From Luteimonas sp. JM171 (lineage in GTDB: Bacteria > Pseudomonadota > Gammaproteobacteria > Xanthomonadales > Xanthomonadaceae): 64,000 bases of DNA. Position 1 is the stretch's first letter. Every line of letters begins with the position of its first letter. The translations under genes and the position numbers were made by a program. This document shows positions 37,096 through 47,750 of the stretch, piece after piece. The notes under the pieces were generated by a model. It was not told the origin of the DNA. It searched no databases and saw nothing but the letters and a program-made list of their open reading frames with translations. The stretch spans positions 2,322,873 through 2,386,872 of the forward strand of contig NZ_CP017074.1 in the NCBI RefSeq assembly GCF_001717465.1. The letters run 5' to 3'.

Positions 37096-38177
37096 GCGGG
37101 GTACTGGAACTGGTGCGCGAAGACCTGCGTGATTTCGCCGGCTACGCCTCTGCGCGCAGCGTGACGGCAGCCGGCCCGCTGCGGCTGGACGCCAACGAAT
37201 CGGCGTGGAGCTCGGCCGCCGATCCCGCCGGCAGCTGCGTCCGCTATCCGGATCCGCAGCCGGACGCGCTGGTCCAGGCCCTGGCTGCGCTGTACGGGTG
37301 CGGGCCGGAACGGCTGGTGGTCGGGCGCGGAAGCGACGAGGCGATCGACCTGCTGGTCCGCGCGCTGTGCCGGCCGGGGCGCGACGCCGTGGCCATCACG
37401 CCGCCGGTATTCGGCATGTACGCAGTGGCGGTGCGCCTGCATGCGGCCCGGCTGCTGGAAGTGCCGCTGGTGGAGATCGCAGGCGGCTTCGAGGTTGAGT
37501 TCGATCGCCTGGCGCAGGTTGCGCTCGAAGGTGGGGCGAGGCTGGTGTTCCTGTGCTCGCCCGGCAATCCCACGGGCAACGCGCTGGCGCTGGAGCGGGT
37601 GGCGATGCTGGCCGATGCGCTGCAAGGCCGGGCCCTGGTGGTGGTGGACGAGGCGTATGCGGAGTTTTCCCGCGCTCCTTCGGCAACGGCGCTGCTTGAT
37701 GCCCACGCGAACATCGCGGTTCTGCGCACGCTCTCCAAGGCCCATGCGCTGGCCGGGGCGCGCATCGGCACGGTGATCGCCGACCCGGGCCTGGCCCGGG
37801 TGCTCCGCCGGTGCCAGGCGCCGTACCCGGTGCCGGCGCCCTGCGCGGAGCTGGCGGTCGCGGCGCTGCAGCCGGATGTACTGGCGCGCACCGCCCGGCA
37901 GATCGCCACGGTGCGCGCCGAGCGCGCGCGCATGGCCACGAGGATTGCTGCGCTGGGCTGCGTGACCCGGGTGTACCCCTCCGAGGGCAACTTCCTGCTG
38001 GTGCGCTTCTCCGATGCCGGCGCGGCGTTCGAGCGCCTCCTGCAGGCCGGGATCGTGGTCCGCGACCAGCGCGCCGCGCCGTCGCTGGGCGACGCGCTGC
38101 GCATCACCATCGGCACCCCGGAACAGAACGATCGGGTGCTGCAGGCGCTCGGCGCGCCGGCAACGGAGGCTCCATGA
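37092..38177 (+). CDS. hisC: histidinol-phosphate aminotransferase
   Basis: HisC is a PLP-dependent aminotransferase that converts imidazole acetol phosphate to histidinol phosphate. The 361-residue protein has LDANESAWS near residue 34 and [14 protein letters not shown] near 78. [13 protein letters not shown] lies near 153, [10 protein letters not shown] near 183, and the PLP Lys in [14 protein letters not shown] near 215. The closest alternatives in the fold-type I family are excluded by its position in the his operon. Start and stop codons both overlap neighbours (ATGA). Confidence 0.95.
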   Translation: MSGVLELVREDLRDFAGYASARSVTAAGPLRLDANESAWSSAADPAGSCVRYPDPQPDALVQALAALYGCGPERLVVGRGSDEAIDLLVRALCRPGRDAVAITPPVFGMYAVAVRLHAARLLEVPLVEIAGGFEVEFDRLAQVALEGGARLVFLCSPGNPTGNALALERVAMLADALQGRALVVVDEAYAEFSRAPSATALLDAHANIAVLRTLSKAHALAGARIGTVIADPGLARVLRRCQAPYPVPAPCAELAVAALQPDVLARTARQIATVRAERARMATRIAALGCVTRVYPSEGNFLLVRFSDAGAAFERLLQAGIVVRDQRAAPSLGDALRITIGTPEQNDRVLQALGAPATEAP

Positions 38178-39250
38178 GTACCCCGATCCTGTTTGTTGAC
38201 CGCGACGGCACCCTGATCGAGGAGCCGTCCGACTTCCAGATCGACGCATACGAAAAGCTGCGCCTGTTCGAAGGCGTGATCCCGGCGCTGCTGAAGCTGC
38301 GCGACGCGGGTTACGAGTTCGTCATGGTGAGCAACCAGGACGGCCTGGGCAGCGCGGCCTATCCGCAGGGCGCGTTCGACGGGCCCCATGCGCTGATGAT
38401 GCAGGTGTTCGAAAGCCAGGGCATTTCCTTCCGCGAAGTACTGATCGATCGCAGCCTGCCTGAAGACAACCTGCCGACGCGAAAGCCCGGCATCGGGCTG
38501 GTGCTGCATTACCTGCGTGACCGTGGGATCGACCTGGAGCGCTCGGCGATGGTCGGGGACCGGCCGACGGACATGGAATTCGCCGCCAGCATGGGCATCC
38601 GCGGCTTCCAGCTGCGCACCCCGCAGTTCGGCGGGGAATGGGACTGGGCGGGCATCGCCCACGCGCTTGCGGATGCGCCGCGCCGCGCGCGGGTTGAGCG
38701 CACCACGCGCGAAACGCAGGTCCGGATCGAGGTCGACCTTGACCAGGTGGCTGAGCCGCGCATCTCGACCGGCCTGGCGTTCTTCGACCACATGCTTGAG
38801 CAGGTGGGCAAGCACGGCGGCTTCGCCCTGGCGGTGCAGACCCGCGGCGACCTGCACGTGGATGAGCACCACACCATCGAGGACACCGCGCTGGCGCTGG
38901 GCCAGGCCCTGCGCGAAGCACTTGGCGACAAGCGTGGCATCGGGCGCTATGGCTTCACGCTGCCGATGGACGATGCGCTGGCCAGCGCCGCGCTGGATTT
39001 CAGCGGACGGGCGTGGCTGGAGTTCGAGGGGTCGTTCCGCCGGGAGAAGGTGGGCGACCTGCCGACGGAGATGGTGCCGCACTTCTTCCGCTCGCTGTGC
39101 GACACCGCCGGGCTCAACCTGCACCTGCAGGTGCGCGGCGACAACGACCACCACAAGGTGGAAGCGGCGTTCAAGGCGCTGGCGCGCGCGCTGCGGCAGG
39201 CGATCCGGCGCGAGGGCTCGGAGCTGCCCAGCACCAAGGGAGCGCTGTGA
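38174..39250 (+). CDS. hisB: bifunctional histidinol-phosphatase / imidazoleglycerol-phosphate dehydratase
   Basis: This 358-residue fused enzyme performs two steps of histidine synthesis, as in Escherichia. The N-terminal HAD phosphatase has [11 protein letters not shown] (residues 7-17), MVSNQDGLG and GDRPTDME, plus a zinc loop region. The dehydratase half (about 170-358) shows [18 protein letters not shown] and the two metal motifs DEHHTIED near 236 and [10 protein letters not shown] near 325. The ATG overlaps the hisC stop; the stop and the hisH ATG share one base. Confidence 0.95.
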   Translation: MSTPILFVDRDGTLIEEPSDFQIDAYEKLRLFEGVIPALLKLRDAGYEFVMVSNQDGLGSAAYPQGAFDGPHALMMQVFESQGISFREVLIDRSLPEDNLPTRKPGIGLVLHYLRDRGIDLERSAMVGDRPTDMEFAASMGIRGFQLRTPQFGGEWDWAGIAHALADAPRRARVERTTRETQVRIEVDLDQVAEPRISTGLAFFDHMLEQVGKHGGFALAVQTRGDLHVDEHHTIEDTALALGQALREALGDKRGIGRYGFTLPMDDALASAALDFSGRAWLEFEGSFRREKVGDLPTEMVPHFFRSLCDTAGLNLHLQVRGDNDHHKVEAAFKALARALRQAIRREGSELPSTKGAL

Positions 39251-39846
39251 TGCAGGTGGTGCTGGTGGATGCCGGTGGCGCCAACCTGGGCTCGTTGCGG
39301 CAGGCGCTGCTGCGGCTGGGCGTGGAGCCTGTGCTCAGCGGCGATGCGGCGGTGATCCGGGCCGCGGACCGGGTGATCCTCCCGGGGGTGAGCACCGCCG
39401 CCAACGTCATGCGCCGGCTGCGCGAGCTCGAACTGGTCGAGGTGCTGCGCTCGCTGAAGGCGCCCCTGCTTGGCGTGTGCGTGGGCATGCAGGTGCTGTT
39501 CGAGCATTCCGAGGAAGGCGACGTGCCGTGCCTGGGGCTGTTGCCCGGCCGTGTCGCGCCCCTGGAAGCGGGGCCCGGTGTGCGGGTCCCGCACATGGGC
39601 TGGAACCGGCTCCAACCGGTCCGCCGATCCCCGCTCACCCGTGGCATCGATGACGGCGCCTGGGCCTATTTCGTCCATGGCTATGCGACGCCGGTCACCG
39701 GCGACTGCGAGCTGGCATGCACGCACGGAGGGCGGTTCGCTGCGGTCGTCCGGCGGGGCAGGGTCGCGGGGGCGCAGTTCCACCCGGAACGCTCCGCGGC
39801 GGCCGGCGCACGGCTGCTGCGCAATTTCATCGAGGAGGGCGCGTGA
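39250..39846 (+). CDS. hisH: imidazole glycerol phosphate synthase, glutaminase subunit
   Basis: HisH is the class I glutamine amidotransferase subunit that supplies ammonia to HisF. The 198-residue protein has the nucleophile Cys in [16 protein letters not shown] near residue 77, and the His-Glu pair in FHPERS near 177. The start is ATG 39250 (the codon before, GTG 39247, is possible). It overlaps hisB by one base and hisA by 4 bp. Separation from hisF by hisA is the usual order. Confidence 0.95.
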   Translation: MQVVLVDAGGANLGSLRQALLRLGVEPVLSGDAAVIRAADRVILPGVSTAANVMRRLRELELVEVLRSLKAPLLGVCVGMQVLFEHSEEGDVPCLGLLPGRVAPLEAGPGVRVPHMGWNRLQPVRRSPLTRGIDDGAWAYFVHGYATPVTGDCELACTHGGRFAAVVRRGRVAGAQFHPERSAAAGARLLRNFIEEGA

Positions 39847-40589
39847 GCGCATTCACCGTTTACCCGGCGATCGACGTCCGCGGCGGCCGTGTGGTCCGGC
39901 TGGCCCAGGGCGATTACGCCCGCGCAACACGCTATCCGGGGGACCCGCTGGCGCTGGCCCGCGCCTATGCGGACGCCGGCGCAGGGTGGCTGCACCTGGT
40001 GGACCTGGATGCGGCGCGCACGGGTGGTTACACCCTCGAACCCCTGCTGCAGGCACTGCGCCGGGACGGGCGCCTGCAAGTGCAGACCGGGGGCGGCGTG
40101 CGTGCAACGGTGGACGTGGCGCGCCTGCTCGAGGCCGGGGCGGCGCGGGTGGTGGTGGGCTCGCTGGCGGTGCGCGAGCCGGCCCTTGTCCGCGGCTGGC
40201 TGGATCACTTCGGCCCGGACCGGATCACCGTGGCGCTGGACGCCAGGCTTGATGCACAGGGCGTGTGGCGGCTGCCGGTGCACGGATGGACCCGGACGGG
40301 CAACCAGCGGCTGGACGACCTGGTGGGCGAATACGCCGGTGCCGGCCTGCGCCACCTGCTGAGCACCGACATCGACCGGGACGGAATGCTGGCCGGCCCC
40401 AACCTGGCCCTTTACGCGCATTTGCGGCGGCTCGCGCCCTCGCTGCGGGTGCAGGCTTCCGGCGGCGTGGCAGCCACGGATGACATTTGCAACGCGCGCG
40501 CCGCCGGCTGTGACGGCATCGTGCTGGGCCGGGCGCTGCTGGAAAGCCGCTTCACCCTGGGCCAGGCACTGGAGGCCGCGGCATGTTGA
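39843..40589 (+). CDS. hisA: ProFAR isomerase
   Basis: HisA is a beta-alpha barrel isomerase opening the ring of ProFAR to PRFAR. The 248-residue protein has the N-terminal catalytic Asp in [14 protein letters not shown] (residues 7-20), and [11 protein letters not shown] near 48. The second catalytic Asp lies in STDIDRDGM near 176. The phosphate-binding ASGGV lies near 202. GTG 39843 overlaps the hisH stop, and its end overlaps hisF by 7 bp. Confidence 0.95.
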   Translation: MSAFTVYPAIDVRGGRVVRLAQGDYARATRYPGDPLALARAYADAGAGWLHLVDLDAARTGGYTLEPLLQALRRDGRLQVQTGGGVRATVDVARLLEAGAARVVVGSLAVREPALVRGWLDHFGPDRITVALDARLDAQGVWRLPVHGWTRTGNQRLDDLVGEYAGAGLRHLLSTDIDRDGMLAGPNLALYAHLRRLAPSLRVQASGGVAATDDICNARAAGCDGIVLGRALLESRFTLGQALEAAAC

Positions 40590-41356
40590 GCAAGCGGATC
40601 ATCCCGTGCCTGGACGTGCGCGGCGGCCGGGTGGTGAAGGGCGTGCGCTTCCGCGACCACGTCGACATGGGCGACATCACCGCGCTGGCCCAGCAGTACC
40701 GGGACCAGGGCGCCGACGAGCTGGTGTTCTACGACATCGGGGCGAGCCCGGGTGGGCGGGCCGTCGACTGCGATTGGGTCGAGCGCGTATCGGCGCTGCT
40801 CGACATTCCGTTCTGCGTTGCCGGCGGGATCCGCGATGTCGCCACCGCGCGCGCCGTCCTGCATGCCGGCGCCGACAAGGTGTCGGTCAACACCCCGGCC
40901 CTGGAGCGGCCTGCGCTGATCTCGGAGCTGGCCGACGCCTTTGGATCCCAGTGCGTGGTGGTGGGCATCGATTCCATCCGCGAGGCCGATGGCCAGTGGC
41001 GGGTGCGCAGCCATACCGGGGACCCGGCGGCCACCCGCGCGCTTGCGCTGCGCACCCTGGACTGGGTGGAGCAGGCGCAGGCGCTGGGCGCCGGCGAGAT
41101 CGTCCTCAATTGCATCGCCTCCGACGGGGTGCGTTCCGGCTTCGACATCCCGCAGCTCCAGGCCGTGCGTGGCGCCTGCCGCGTGCCGCTGGTTGCCTCC
41201 GGCGGCGCGGGCGCAGCGGCGCATTTCGTCGACGTGTTCGAACAGGCCGACGTGGACGGCGCGCTGGCCGCGAGCGTCTTCCACACCGGGGCGCTGACCG
41301 TCCGTGGGCTCAAACAGGTCCTGCGAGGGCAGGGCATCGAGGTGCGTGATGAATGA
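40583..41356 (+). CDS. hisF: imidazole glycerol phosphate synthase, cyclase subunit
   Basis: HisF cyclises PRFAR with ammonia from HisH, producing IGP and AICAR. The 257-residue barrel begins with the signature [20 protein letters not shown] (residues 4-23), containing the catalytic Asp. Further motifs are [11 protein letters not shown] near 46, [10 protein letters not shown] near 76, and the second catalytic Asp in [11 protein letters not shown] near 130. It overlaps hisA by 7 bp and hisIE by 8 bp. Confidence 0.95.
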   Translation: MLSKRIIPCLDVRGGRVVKGVRFRDHVDMGDITALAQQYRDQGADELVFYDIGASPGGRAVDCDWVERVSALLDIPFCVAGGIRDVATARAVLHAGADKVSVNTPALERPALISELADAFGSQCVVVGIDSIREADGQWRVRSHTGDPAATRALALRTLDWVEQAQALGAGEIVLNCIASDGVRSGFDIPQLQAVRGACRVPLVASGGAGAAAHFVDVFEQADVDGALAASVFHTGALTVRGLKQVLRGQGIEVRDE

Positions 41357-41972
41357 GCACAACGACATCCCGGAACTGGATCCGGACTCCCTGGGCTGGG
41401 ACAAAACCGCGGGGCTGCTGCCGGCAATCGTCCAGGACGCCAGCACGCTGCAGGTGCTGATGCTCGGCTACATGGACCGCGCGGCCCTGGCAGCCACGCT
41501 GGCCACCGGCCGCGTCACCTTTTTCAGCCGCAGCCGCCAGCGCGCCTGGACCAAGGGTGAAACGTCCGGGAATACCCTGGAGCTGGTGGCGGTCCGCGCC
41601 GACTGCGACGCCGATGCGCTGCTGGTGCTGGCGCGGCCACGCGGGCCAACCTGCCACCTCGGCAGCCAGAGTTGCTTTGGAGCGGAGGCACCGGGCAGCA
41701 CGCTGGCGTTGCTCGACCGGGTGGTGGCCGGGCGCGAGGCCGAGCGCCCGGAGGGCAGCTATACCTCGCGCCTGTTCGAGGCCGGGGTGCAGCGCATCGC
41801 CCAGAAGGTGGGAGAGGAGGGCGTGGAAACCGCGCTGGCCGCGGTGGCCGGCGACGATGCGCAGCTGCTGGGCGAGGCGGCGGACCTGGCCTACCACCTG
41901 CTGGTGCTGCTGCGCGCGCGGGGCCTGGGGCTGGCGGACGTCGAGCGGATCCTGGCCGAACGGCGTCACTGA
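41349..41972 (+). CDS. hisI: bifunctional phosphoribosyl-AMP cyclohydrolase / phosphoribosyl-ATP pyrophosphatase
   Basis: This 207-residue HisIE fusion carries out steps two and three of the pathway. The cyclohydrolase half (about 1-115) has LMLGYMDRAAL, FFSRSRQRAWTKGETSGN, and zinc Cys in VRADCDADALL and GSQSCFG. The pyrophosphatase half (about 118-207) has SYTSRLFEAGVQRIAQKVGEEGVE. It is the last gene of the his operon. It overlaps hisF at the start and the convergent diguanylate cyclase gene by 7 bp at the stop, leaving no room for a terminator. Confidence 0.95.
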   Translation: MNEHNDIPELDPDSLGWDKTAGLLPAIVQDASTLQVLMLGYMDRAALAATLATGRVTFFSRSRQRAWTKGETSGNTLELVAVRADCDADALLVLARPRGPTCHLGSQSCFGAEAPGSTLALLDRVVAGREAERPEGSYTSRLFEAGVQRIAQKVGEEGVETALAAVAGDDAQLLGEAADLAYHLLVLLRARGLGLADVERILAERRH

Positions 41973-43810
41973 GGCCTGGCGAGCGCCGCGCCGCCGGGAC
42001 TCCGGACGCAGTTGCGGCCGCCCGCCTTGGCCTCGTACATGGCGCGATCGGCGACCTCGAACGCGGCATCGACATCGCAGTCGGCGTCCGCATGGATGGT
42101 GTGCACGCCGATGCTTGCGCTGATCCGCAGGCTGTGGCCGTTGGCCTCGCAGGGTGCCGCGGCCAGCGCCCGGCGGATGCCTTCGGCCAGCACAAGCGCA
42201 TCCTTCCGCCCGGTGCGCGGCAGGGCCACCACGAACTCCTCGCCGCCGAACCGCGCCACCAGTGCATCCCCGCTGGCCGCGCCGGCGATCCGCCCCGCCG
42301 CCCAGCGCAGGCACTGGTCGCCGGTGAGGTGGCCATGGCGGTCGTTGATGGCCTTGAAATGGTCCAGGTCCACCATCAGCAGGGAGACCGGCTGGCCGCG
42401 TGCGCGGCCCTCGCCAAGCATCCGGTCGAAGGCCTCCTGGAACCAGGTGCGGTTGTAGAGGCCGGTGAGCCCGTCGCGGCGGCTGGATTCGTGCAGCCGG
42501 GCATGGGCTTCCTCCAGCTGCAGGAGCGCGCTGCGCACTTCGTTCGTGCGCTGGGCGACCTTGCGCTCCAGCATCAGGTTGGCCTCGGCGGCAATGCGCT
42601 CGTTCTCGTTGCGCAGGGAGGCATAGCGATAGCCCAGCGCGATCGAGAGCAGCAGCATCTCCAGCGCCGAGCCGATCTGCACGCCGTATTCGGTGAAGAA
42701 ATTCTTGGGCAGCGCGCCGAATGCCAGCAGCGTGAACACCGCCGTGCCCACCAGGAAGGCACCCCAGGCCAGCAGGAGCAGCTTGGCGGGCTCGTACCCG
42801 AGCCGGACCACCCGGATGGTGGCGCCCACGATCCACGCGATGCCCACCAGCACCGCCAGGGCGGCCACCGGGGTCGCGATGCGGTAGGGCAGCCAGAACG
42901 ACGCCAGGCCGAACAGCACGAAGAATCCGATCACCGTCAGGCTGGCGAGGTTCCCGGCAGGCCAGCGCTGCGGAAGCTCAAGGAAATTGCGGGTGAACTG
43001 GTTCATCCCCACCAATGCCAGGCAGATCGACAGCGGCACCGATTTGTCAGCGAACCACGGCCAGTCGGGCCACAGGTATTCGAAGCCCAGGCCGTTGAGG
43101 GTGAACAGCACCAGCCCGAAGGCGGTGATGTGGAACAGGTACCAGAAATAGCTGGAATCGCGCAGCGAGATCCACAGCACCAGGTTGTAGAAGAACAGCG
43201 CCAGCAGGATCCCGTAGTACAGCCCGATGGCGAACTGGGCATCGCGCGAGACCTCGGTGAACGATGCGGGCGTATAGAGCTCGAGCGGCACCTGCATCGA
43301 GCTTTCGCTTTCCACCCTCACCAGCAGCTCGACCTGCTCGCCGGGCGGCAGGTCGAGGCGGAAGTTGGGATGACGGTAGCGCACGCTGCGGGCGCCGAAG
43401 GGCAGGTGGTCGCCGCCGGCCTGGTGCTGCATCCGGCCATCGGGATACCGCATCCATACGTCGAGGCGGTCGCTGAGCGGGTACTCCTGCACCAGCAGCC
43501 AGCGCTGTTCGTCCGGGTTGCGGTTGATGATGGCGGCATGGAACCAGAACGCCCCGGGCTGGAAGCCGAAGGTGGCGTTGCCCCCCGGAACCGGCTGGAA
43601 CCGGCCGGCGCGCAGATGGCCGATGGCATCGGCGATGCCATCGGCGGCGCCGATGTCGTGGCGATACTGCAGGTGTGGGGTGAGGCTGAGCTGGTTGGTC
43701 CCGGCGGGCAACTCCACCGGGCGCGCCTGGAGCACGCCCGCGCACAGGAGCAGGGCCAAGCCGAGCCAGGCAAGGCATGCGGGCGCGCGCGCGGCTGCTT
43801 TCCAGTCCAT
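41966..43810 (-). CDS. membrane diguanylate cyclase with 7TMR-DISM sensor
   Basis: This 614-residue protein has a signal peptide (about 1-29), an extracytoplasmic 7TMR-DISM sensory domain (about 35-180), seven predicted membrane segments (about 190-400), a short coiled coil (about 405-445) and a GGDEF domain (about 450-610). The active-site motif is intact (RFGGEEF near 557), so it should make c-di-GMP from GTP. No RxxD inhibitory site is visible where it would be expected. The periplasmic domain probably senses a small ligand such as a carbohydrate. It is convergent with the his operon, with a 7-bp overlap. Confidence 0.9.
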   Translation of the reverse strand: MDWKAAARAPACLAWLGLALLLCAGVLQARPVELPAGTNQLSLTPHLQYRHDIGAADGIADAIGHLRAGRFQPVPGGNATFGFQPGAFWFHAAIINRNPDEQRWLLVQEYPLSDRLDVWMRYPDGRMQHQAGGDHLPFGARSVRYRHPNFRLDLPPGEQVELLVRVESESSMQVPLELYTPASFTEVSRDAQFAIGLYYGILLALFFYNLVLWISLRDSSYFWYLFHITAFGLVLFTLNGLGFEYLWPDWPWFADKSVPLSICLALVGMNQFTRNFLELPQRWPAGNLASLTVIGFFVLFGLASFWLPYRIATPVAALAVLVGIAWIVGATIRVVRLGYEPAKLLLLAWGAFLVGTAVFTLLAFGALPKNFFTEYGVQIGSALEMLLLSIALGYRYASLRNENERIAAEANLMLERKVAQRTNEVRSALLQLEEAHARLHESSRRDGLTGLYNRTWFQEAFDRMLGEGRARGQPVSLLMVDLDHFKAINDRHGHLTGDQCLRWAAGRIAGAASGDALVARFGGEEFVVALPRTGRKDALVLAEGIRRALAAAPCEANGHSLRISASIGVHTIHADADCDVDAAFEVADRAMYEAKAGGRNCVRSPGGAALARPQ

Positions 43811-43924
43811 TGAATTCCCCGGCCGGGGTGCCCGGCACCCCGGAACCCTGCATTAAACCACTGAAACGGGGGCTGCATCGACCGGCGGCATAATGGCCGG
43901 CCACTCATCCCGGAAAGCCCGCAC

Positions 43925-45463
43925 ATGCGTATCTGGCCTGCCTGCCTGTCCCTGCTCCTGGCGATCCCGTCCATCGCGGCCGCCCAGTGCCTGGAAGGCC
44001 GGGTGCTGGCATCGGGCGGCGGGGACGTTCGGCCGCTGCCGGACGTGGCGGTTTCGGACGGACGCCAGGTGGTTCGCAGCAATGAGGACGGCCGCTGGTC
44101 GCTGCCGGGGCCGCTGGCCGGTCCGGTGTTCGTGATCAAGCCGGCCAGCCACCAGGTGCCGGCCCGGACCGATGGTCTGCCCGACTTCTGGCGCCACGCG
44201 GGCGAGGGCCGTGGCTGTGACTTCGTCCTTGAACCTGCCGGTGCGGGCGGCGGGACGCTGGAGGTGCTGGTCTTCAGCGATCCCCAGACGGCAGACATGC
44301 GCGAGGTGGAGTACTTCCGCAAGGCCATCGTCGAGCCGCTGGCCGGTCGCCACACCGCCGGGCTGGGCGTCACCCTGGGTGACGTGACCAATGACGATCC
44401 GTCGCTGTACGGCGCCCTCAACCAGGCGACCACCTCGCTGGGCGTGCCCTGGCTGCACGTGCCCGGCAACCACGACCTGGACTTCGATGCCGCGCACGAC
44501 CGCGACTCGCTGGAGAGTTTCCACCGGGCATTCGGCCCCGACACCTTCGCGTGGGAGGAACCCCACGCGGTCTTCATCGGCCTGGACAACGTGATCTACC
44601 GGCCGGAGGGCGGGGCGGGATACACCGGCGGGCTGCGCGAAGGCCAGTTTGAATTCCTGGAGGCGCTGCTGCCGGCGCTTCCGCGCGATCGCCTGCTGGT
44701 GGTGATGGTGCACGTGCCGCTGTTCAACGCGCCGGCTGGCCGGGAAACCTTCCGCAGCGCGGACCGCGAACGCCTGTTCCGCCTGCTCGAGCCGTTCCCG
44801 CGGGTGCTTGTGCTGAGCGGGCACCGGCACCAGCTGCAGCACGCGTTCCACGGGCCGGAGTCCGGCTGGCACGGGCAGGCGCCGCTGCACGAATTCAACG
44901 TCGGCGCGGCCAGCGGGGCGTTCTGGTCGGGCGTGGCCGGTGCTGACGGCCTGCCGGATGCAACGATGTCCGATGGCACGCCCAACGGCCATGCGCGCCT
45001 CGTCATTGACCGGGAGGGTGATTACCGGCTGTCCTGGCATCGCGCCGGCCACCATGCCAGGGACGATGCAGCCTTTACCGACGCGATGGCCCTGCACGCG
45101 CCGCGCGTGCTCCGGCGCGGAGCCTATCCGGCCTGGGGCGTGTACGCGAACGTGTACATGGGGCTGGATGACACACGGGTCGAGTTCCGGGTGGATGACG
45201 GCGAATGGCAGCCAATGCGCAAGGTCGCCGCGCCCGATCCGCGGCTGGTCGTGGAGAATGTCCGCGACGACCTGGCGACCGAGCTGCGCGGCTTCGACCG
45301 CTCACCTGAGGCGGTGCCCTCGAGCCATCTGTGGCGTGGCGCGCTGCCCACCGACCTGGACGCCGGCGAACACCAGGTCGAGGTGCGCGCGTTCGACCGC
45401 TGGCAGGGCGAACAGCGCGCGCGGACCAGCTACCGGTTGATCGAAGCCCCGCGTCCACGCTGA
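43925..45463 (+). CDS. exported calcineurin-like metallophosphoesterase
   Basis: This 512-residue secreted protein has a signal peptide ending near residue 20. An N-terminal beta domain (about 22-110) has a carboxypeptidase-regulatory-like character. The phosphoesterase core carries all dimetal motifs: FSDPQ (about 117), LGDVTND (about 153), PGNHDLD (about 180), VMVHVPLF (about 262) and SGHRHQLQ (about 299). A C-terminal beta domain (about 380-505) follows. This N-core-C layout matches a family of secreted bacterial calcineurin-like phosphoesterases. The substrate could be a phosphodiester such as a nucleotide or phospholipid head group; the sequence does not say which. It is divergent from the diguanylate cyclase gene (114-bp gap). 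Confidence 0.85.
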   Translation: MRIWPACLSLLLAIPSIAAAQCLEGRVLASGGGDVRPLPDVAVSDGRQVVRSNEDGRWSLPGPLAGPVFVIKPASHQVPARTDGLPDFWRHAGEGRGCDFVLEPAGAGGGTLEVLVFSDPQTADMREVEYFRKAIVEPLAGRHTAGLGVTLGDVTNDDPSLYGALNQATTSLGVPWLHVPGNHDLDFDAAHDRDSLESFHRAFGPDTFAWEEPHAVFIGLDNVIYRPEGGAGYTGGLREGQFEFLEALLPALPRDRLLVVMVHVPLFNAPAGRETFRSADRERLFRLLEPFPRVLVLSGHRHQLQHAFHGPESGWHGQAPLHEFNVGAASGAFWSGVAGADGLPDATMSDGTPNGHARLVIDREGDYRLSWHRAGHHARDDAAFTDAMALHAPRVLRRGAYPAWGVYANVYMGLDDTRVEFRVDDGEWQPMRKVAAPDPRLVVENVRDDLATELRGFDRSPEAVPSSHLWRGALPTDLDAGEHQVEVRAFDRWQGEQRARTSYRLIEAPRPR

Positions 45464-45479
45464 GCGCGGGCGGGCAGGG

Positions 45480-46415
45480 TCAAGGGTCGCCGGCCGCTTC
45501 CGATGCCGGCTGCGGCGCGGGTTCCCAGGGGTAGGCGACGGGCGGGCCGGCCTCGAACGATGCGCGCCAGGCGTCGAGCACCGGACGGATCCGCGTGCCC
45601 ACGTGGATCTGCGGATGGGAGGCGGTGAAGTCCTCCTCCTTCTCGCGCCGGGCAACCGCGGCGCGGGCGTCGTTGAACGCGGCCATGAAATCATCGTGGC
45701 GGTTCAGCCCATCCACCAGCCATGCCTGGCCGAACCAGGTGACATGTGACGCCGCCCCGCAGCCGAAAGAGGTCCGGTCCTTGCGCGCCGCCGTGATCAC
45801 CAGGGCGTCATCGCTGCGCAGCGCCGGCAGGAAGCCGCCGGAATAGCATGCCGACACCACCACCGCCCGGTTGCCGACCCCTGACTGGGCGATCGCGCCA
45901 GCCAGCTGGTCCGGGGTGATCAGCTCGTCCACCAGCGGCGCCAGCTCCGCGACCAGCTCATGGTCTTCCGTGCCATGGGTGGTGATGAAGAGCAGCAGCA
46001 GGTCCTCGGCGGGATCCATCGCTTCGCCGATCCCGGCCAGGGCCCAGGTGAGGTTCCCGAGCGTGGCCAGGGGCCGGGGCGCGTCTTCGTCCAGGCTGTC
46101 GAAATGGTTGACCAGCGTGAGAACCCGGCCCCCGGCCTGGAACCGGCCGTCCATGAGCTGTTCCAGGTAGAGCACCTCGTTGCGGAACACATCCTCGTTG
46201 CCGTCGCCCGCGAACCCCAGCACGAAGAGGTCAGGCCGGCCGGGGCGCTGGGGCGGCATGGCCGCAAGCGCCTCGGAGATCAGCCGCTGGTCGCGCTCCG
46301 CGATGGTTTCGTCGTGCGCGGGCTCCGCAGCCGGCACGGTGCCGGCCCCCAGCAGCGCCAGGCCTGCAATGGCAGCCACGCCCCAGGCGCGAAGCGCCTC
46401 AGGGAGTGATCTCAT
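45480..46415 (-). CDS. exported C13-family (legumain/caspase-like) cysteine peptidase
   Basis: This 311-residue protein has an N-terminal signal peptide ([23 protein letters not shown], about 1-30). The peptidase core has a beta strand with the catalytic His in [16 protein letters not shown] near residue 144, and the catalytic Cys in [12 protein letters not shown] near 190. This spacing is that of clan CD C13 peptidases. The Pro-rich C-terminal tail has no known domain. It would act in the periplasm. Its ATG at 46415 lies inside mtnC, overlapping by 17 bp, so it is the last gene of the methionine-salvage unit. Alternatives within clan CD cannot be excluded. Confidence 0.78.
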   Translation of the reverse strand: MRSLPEALRAWGVAAIAGLALLGAGTVPAAEPAHDETIAERDQRLISEALAAMPPQRPGRPDLFVLGFAGDGNEDVFRNEVLYLEQLMDGRFQAGGRVLTLVNHFDSLDEDAPRPLATLGNLTWALAGIGEAMDPAEDLLLLFITTHGTEDHELVAELAPLVDELITPDQLAGAIAQSGVGNRAVVVSACYSGGFLPALRSDDALVITAARKDRTSFGCGAASHVTWFGQAWLVDGLNRHDDFMAAFNDARAAVARREKEEDFTASHPQIHVGTRIRPVLDAWRASFEAGPPVAYPWEPAPQPASEAAGDP

Positions 46416-47091
46416 CGAACGACTCGACCCGCCGGTGCCCGCCGGCGGCTTCGCCGGTCCGCGACTGCGGGTAATCCTGCGGCCGGTCCAGCAGGACAGT
46501 GTCCATGCCTGCGTCGCGGGCGGCGTCCAGTTCGGCCACCACGTCGGACAGGAACAGGATCTCCGCGGGCGGAACATCCAGTCGCCGCGCAATGCGCGCA
46601 TAGCTTTCCGCCTCGCGCTTGCCACCGGTCTCGGTATCGAACCAGGCCGAGAACAGCGGGCTCAGGTCGCCCGCGTCGGAATGGGTGAAGAACAGCACCT
46701 GCGAAGGCACCGAGCCCGAGGAGTACACCGCCAACGGATGGCCCTGTGCGTGCCAGGCCTGCAGTTTCCGCACCACGTCGGGGTACACCGGCGCCCGGAA
46801 GTCGCCGTTGCGGTAGCCCTCCGCCCACAGCATCCCCTGCAGCGCCTTGAGCGCGGTGTGCTTGAGGTCCTGGTCGATCCAGCCCTGCAGGGTCTCGGCG
46901 ATCATCCCGTCCTGGCACACGCCGCCCAGCTCGGTGGCGACTTCGTCCAGCCAGCGGCGCACTTCGGGGTCGTGCCCGCGCACGCGCACGAAGCGCGGCA
47001 TCTCGCGGCGGGCATAGGGGAACAGCACCTCCTTCACGAAGGAGATCGGGCTGGTGGTTCCCTCGATGTCGGTGAGGATCGTCCGCGCCAT
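46399..47091 (-). CDS. mtnC: enolase-phosphatase E1 (acireductone synthase)
   Basis: MtnC enolises and dephosphorylates 2,3-diketo-5-methylthiopentyl-1-phosphate to acireductone in methionine salvage. The 230-residue HAD enzyme has the motif [20 protein letters not shown] (residues 6-25), where the usual DxD acidic pair is DIE, characteristic of E1. [10 protein letters not shown] near residue 121 and [17 protein letters not shown] near 184 are further HAD motifs. It lies 14 bp after mtnD and overlaps the peptidase gene by 17 bp. Confidence 0.95.
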   Translation of the reverse strand: MARTILTDIEGTTSPISFVKEVLFPYARREMPRFVRVRGHDPEVRRWLDEVATELGGVCQDGMIAETLQGWIDQDLKHTALKALQGMLWAEGYRNGDFRAPVYPDVVRKLQAWHAQGHPLAVYSSGSVPSQVLFFTHSDAGDLSPLFSAWFDTETGGKREAESYARIARRLDVPPAEILFLSDVVAELDAARDAGMDTVLLDRPQDYPQSRTGEAAGGHRRVESFDEITP

Positions 47092-47105
47092 GGTCTGCTC
47101 CTGCC

Positions 47106-47654
47106 TCAGGATTCGCCGTAGCGCGGGAAGCGCTGGGCGATGTCCGAGCCGGTGAAGTGGCCCACCCAGCCATCCGGCTGCTGGAAGAACCGGATGGCCA
47201 CGAAGTCGGGCGCGGGGCCCATGTCGAACCAGTGCGTGGTACCGTCCGGCACGGCGATCAGGTCGTCCTTCACGCATTCGACCTCATAGACCTTGCCGTC
47301 GACGTGCAGGGTGAACAGACCGGACCCGGCCACGAAGAAGCGCACCTCGTCTTCCTTGTGGTAGTGCTCGTCCAGGAACTTGCGCCGCATCTCCTCGCGC
47401 TGCGGGTTGTCCGGCGCCACGCTGATCACGTCCACCGTGGTGAAGCCGCGCTCGGCCACCAGCCTGTCCACGTCCTCGCGGTAGGCGGCAAGCACCTCTT
47501 CCTGGCTGGCACCGGGCTGGATCGGCGCGTTGGCCTGCCAGCGCTCGAACGTGACGCCGATGCGGCCGAGCTCGCGCGCGATCTCGTCGCCGTCTTCGGT
47601 CACCAGCTCCGGCGCGTGGGGCGCATCGGCGGGGAAAATGCGGAGTCGGCTCAT
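47106..47654 (-). CDS. mtnD: acireductone dioxygenase
   Basis: MtnD oxidises acireductone; with iron it yields formate and the methionine precursor, with nickel an off-pathway product. The 182-residue cupin has metal ligands in [14 protein letters not shown] (two His and Glu, about residues 95-108) and THWFDMGP (His near 141). The ATG at 47654 (MSRLRIF) is used rather than an in-frame codon 45 bp upstream. It lies between mtnB and mtnC on the same strand; a 96-bp gap separates it from mtnB. Confidence 0.95.
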   Translation of the reverse strand: MSRLRIFPADAPHAPELVTEDGDEIARELGRIGVTFERWQANAPIQPGASQEEVLAAYREDVDRLVAERGFTTVDVISVAPDNPQREEMRRKFLDEHYHKEDEVRFFVAGSGLFTLHVDGKVYEVECVKDDLIAVPDGTTHWFDMGPAPDFVAIRFFQQPDGWVGHFTGSDIAQRFPRYGES

Positions 47655-47750
47655 GGCCTGGCCTCGTACTGCGTGGGGAACGGCCACATTATCAGGCATC
47701 CCGGCCCGGCCGGCCTGGATGCGGTTGACCGGGCATGCGGCGGGCGCACC

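Noticed and set aside
41672-43813. 713-codon plus-strand ORF opposite the diguanylate cyclase
   Set aside because: It overlaps both hisI and the cyclase in the wrong frame or strand and has no domain signature.
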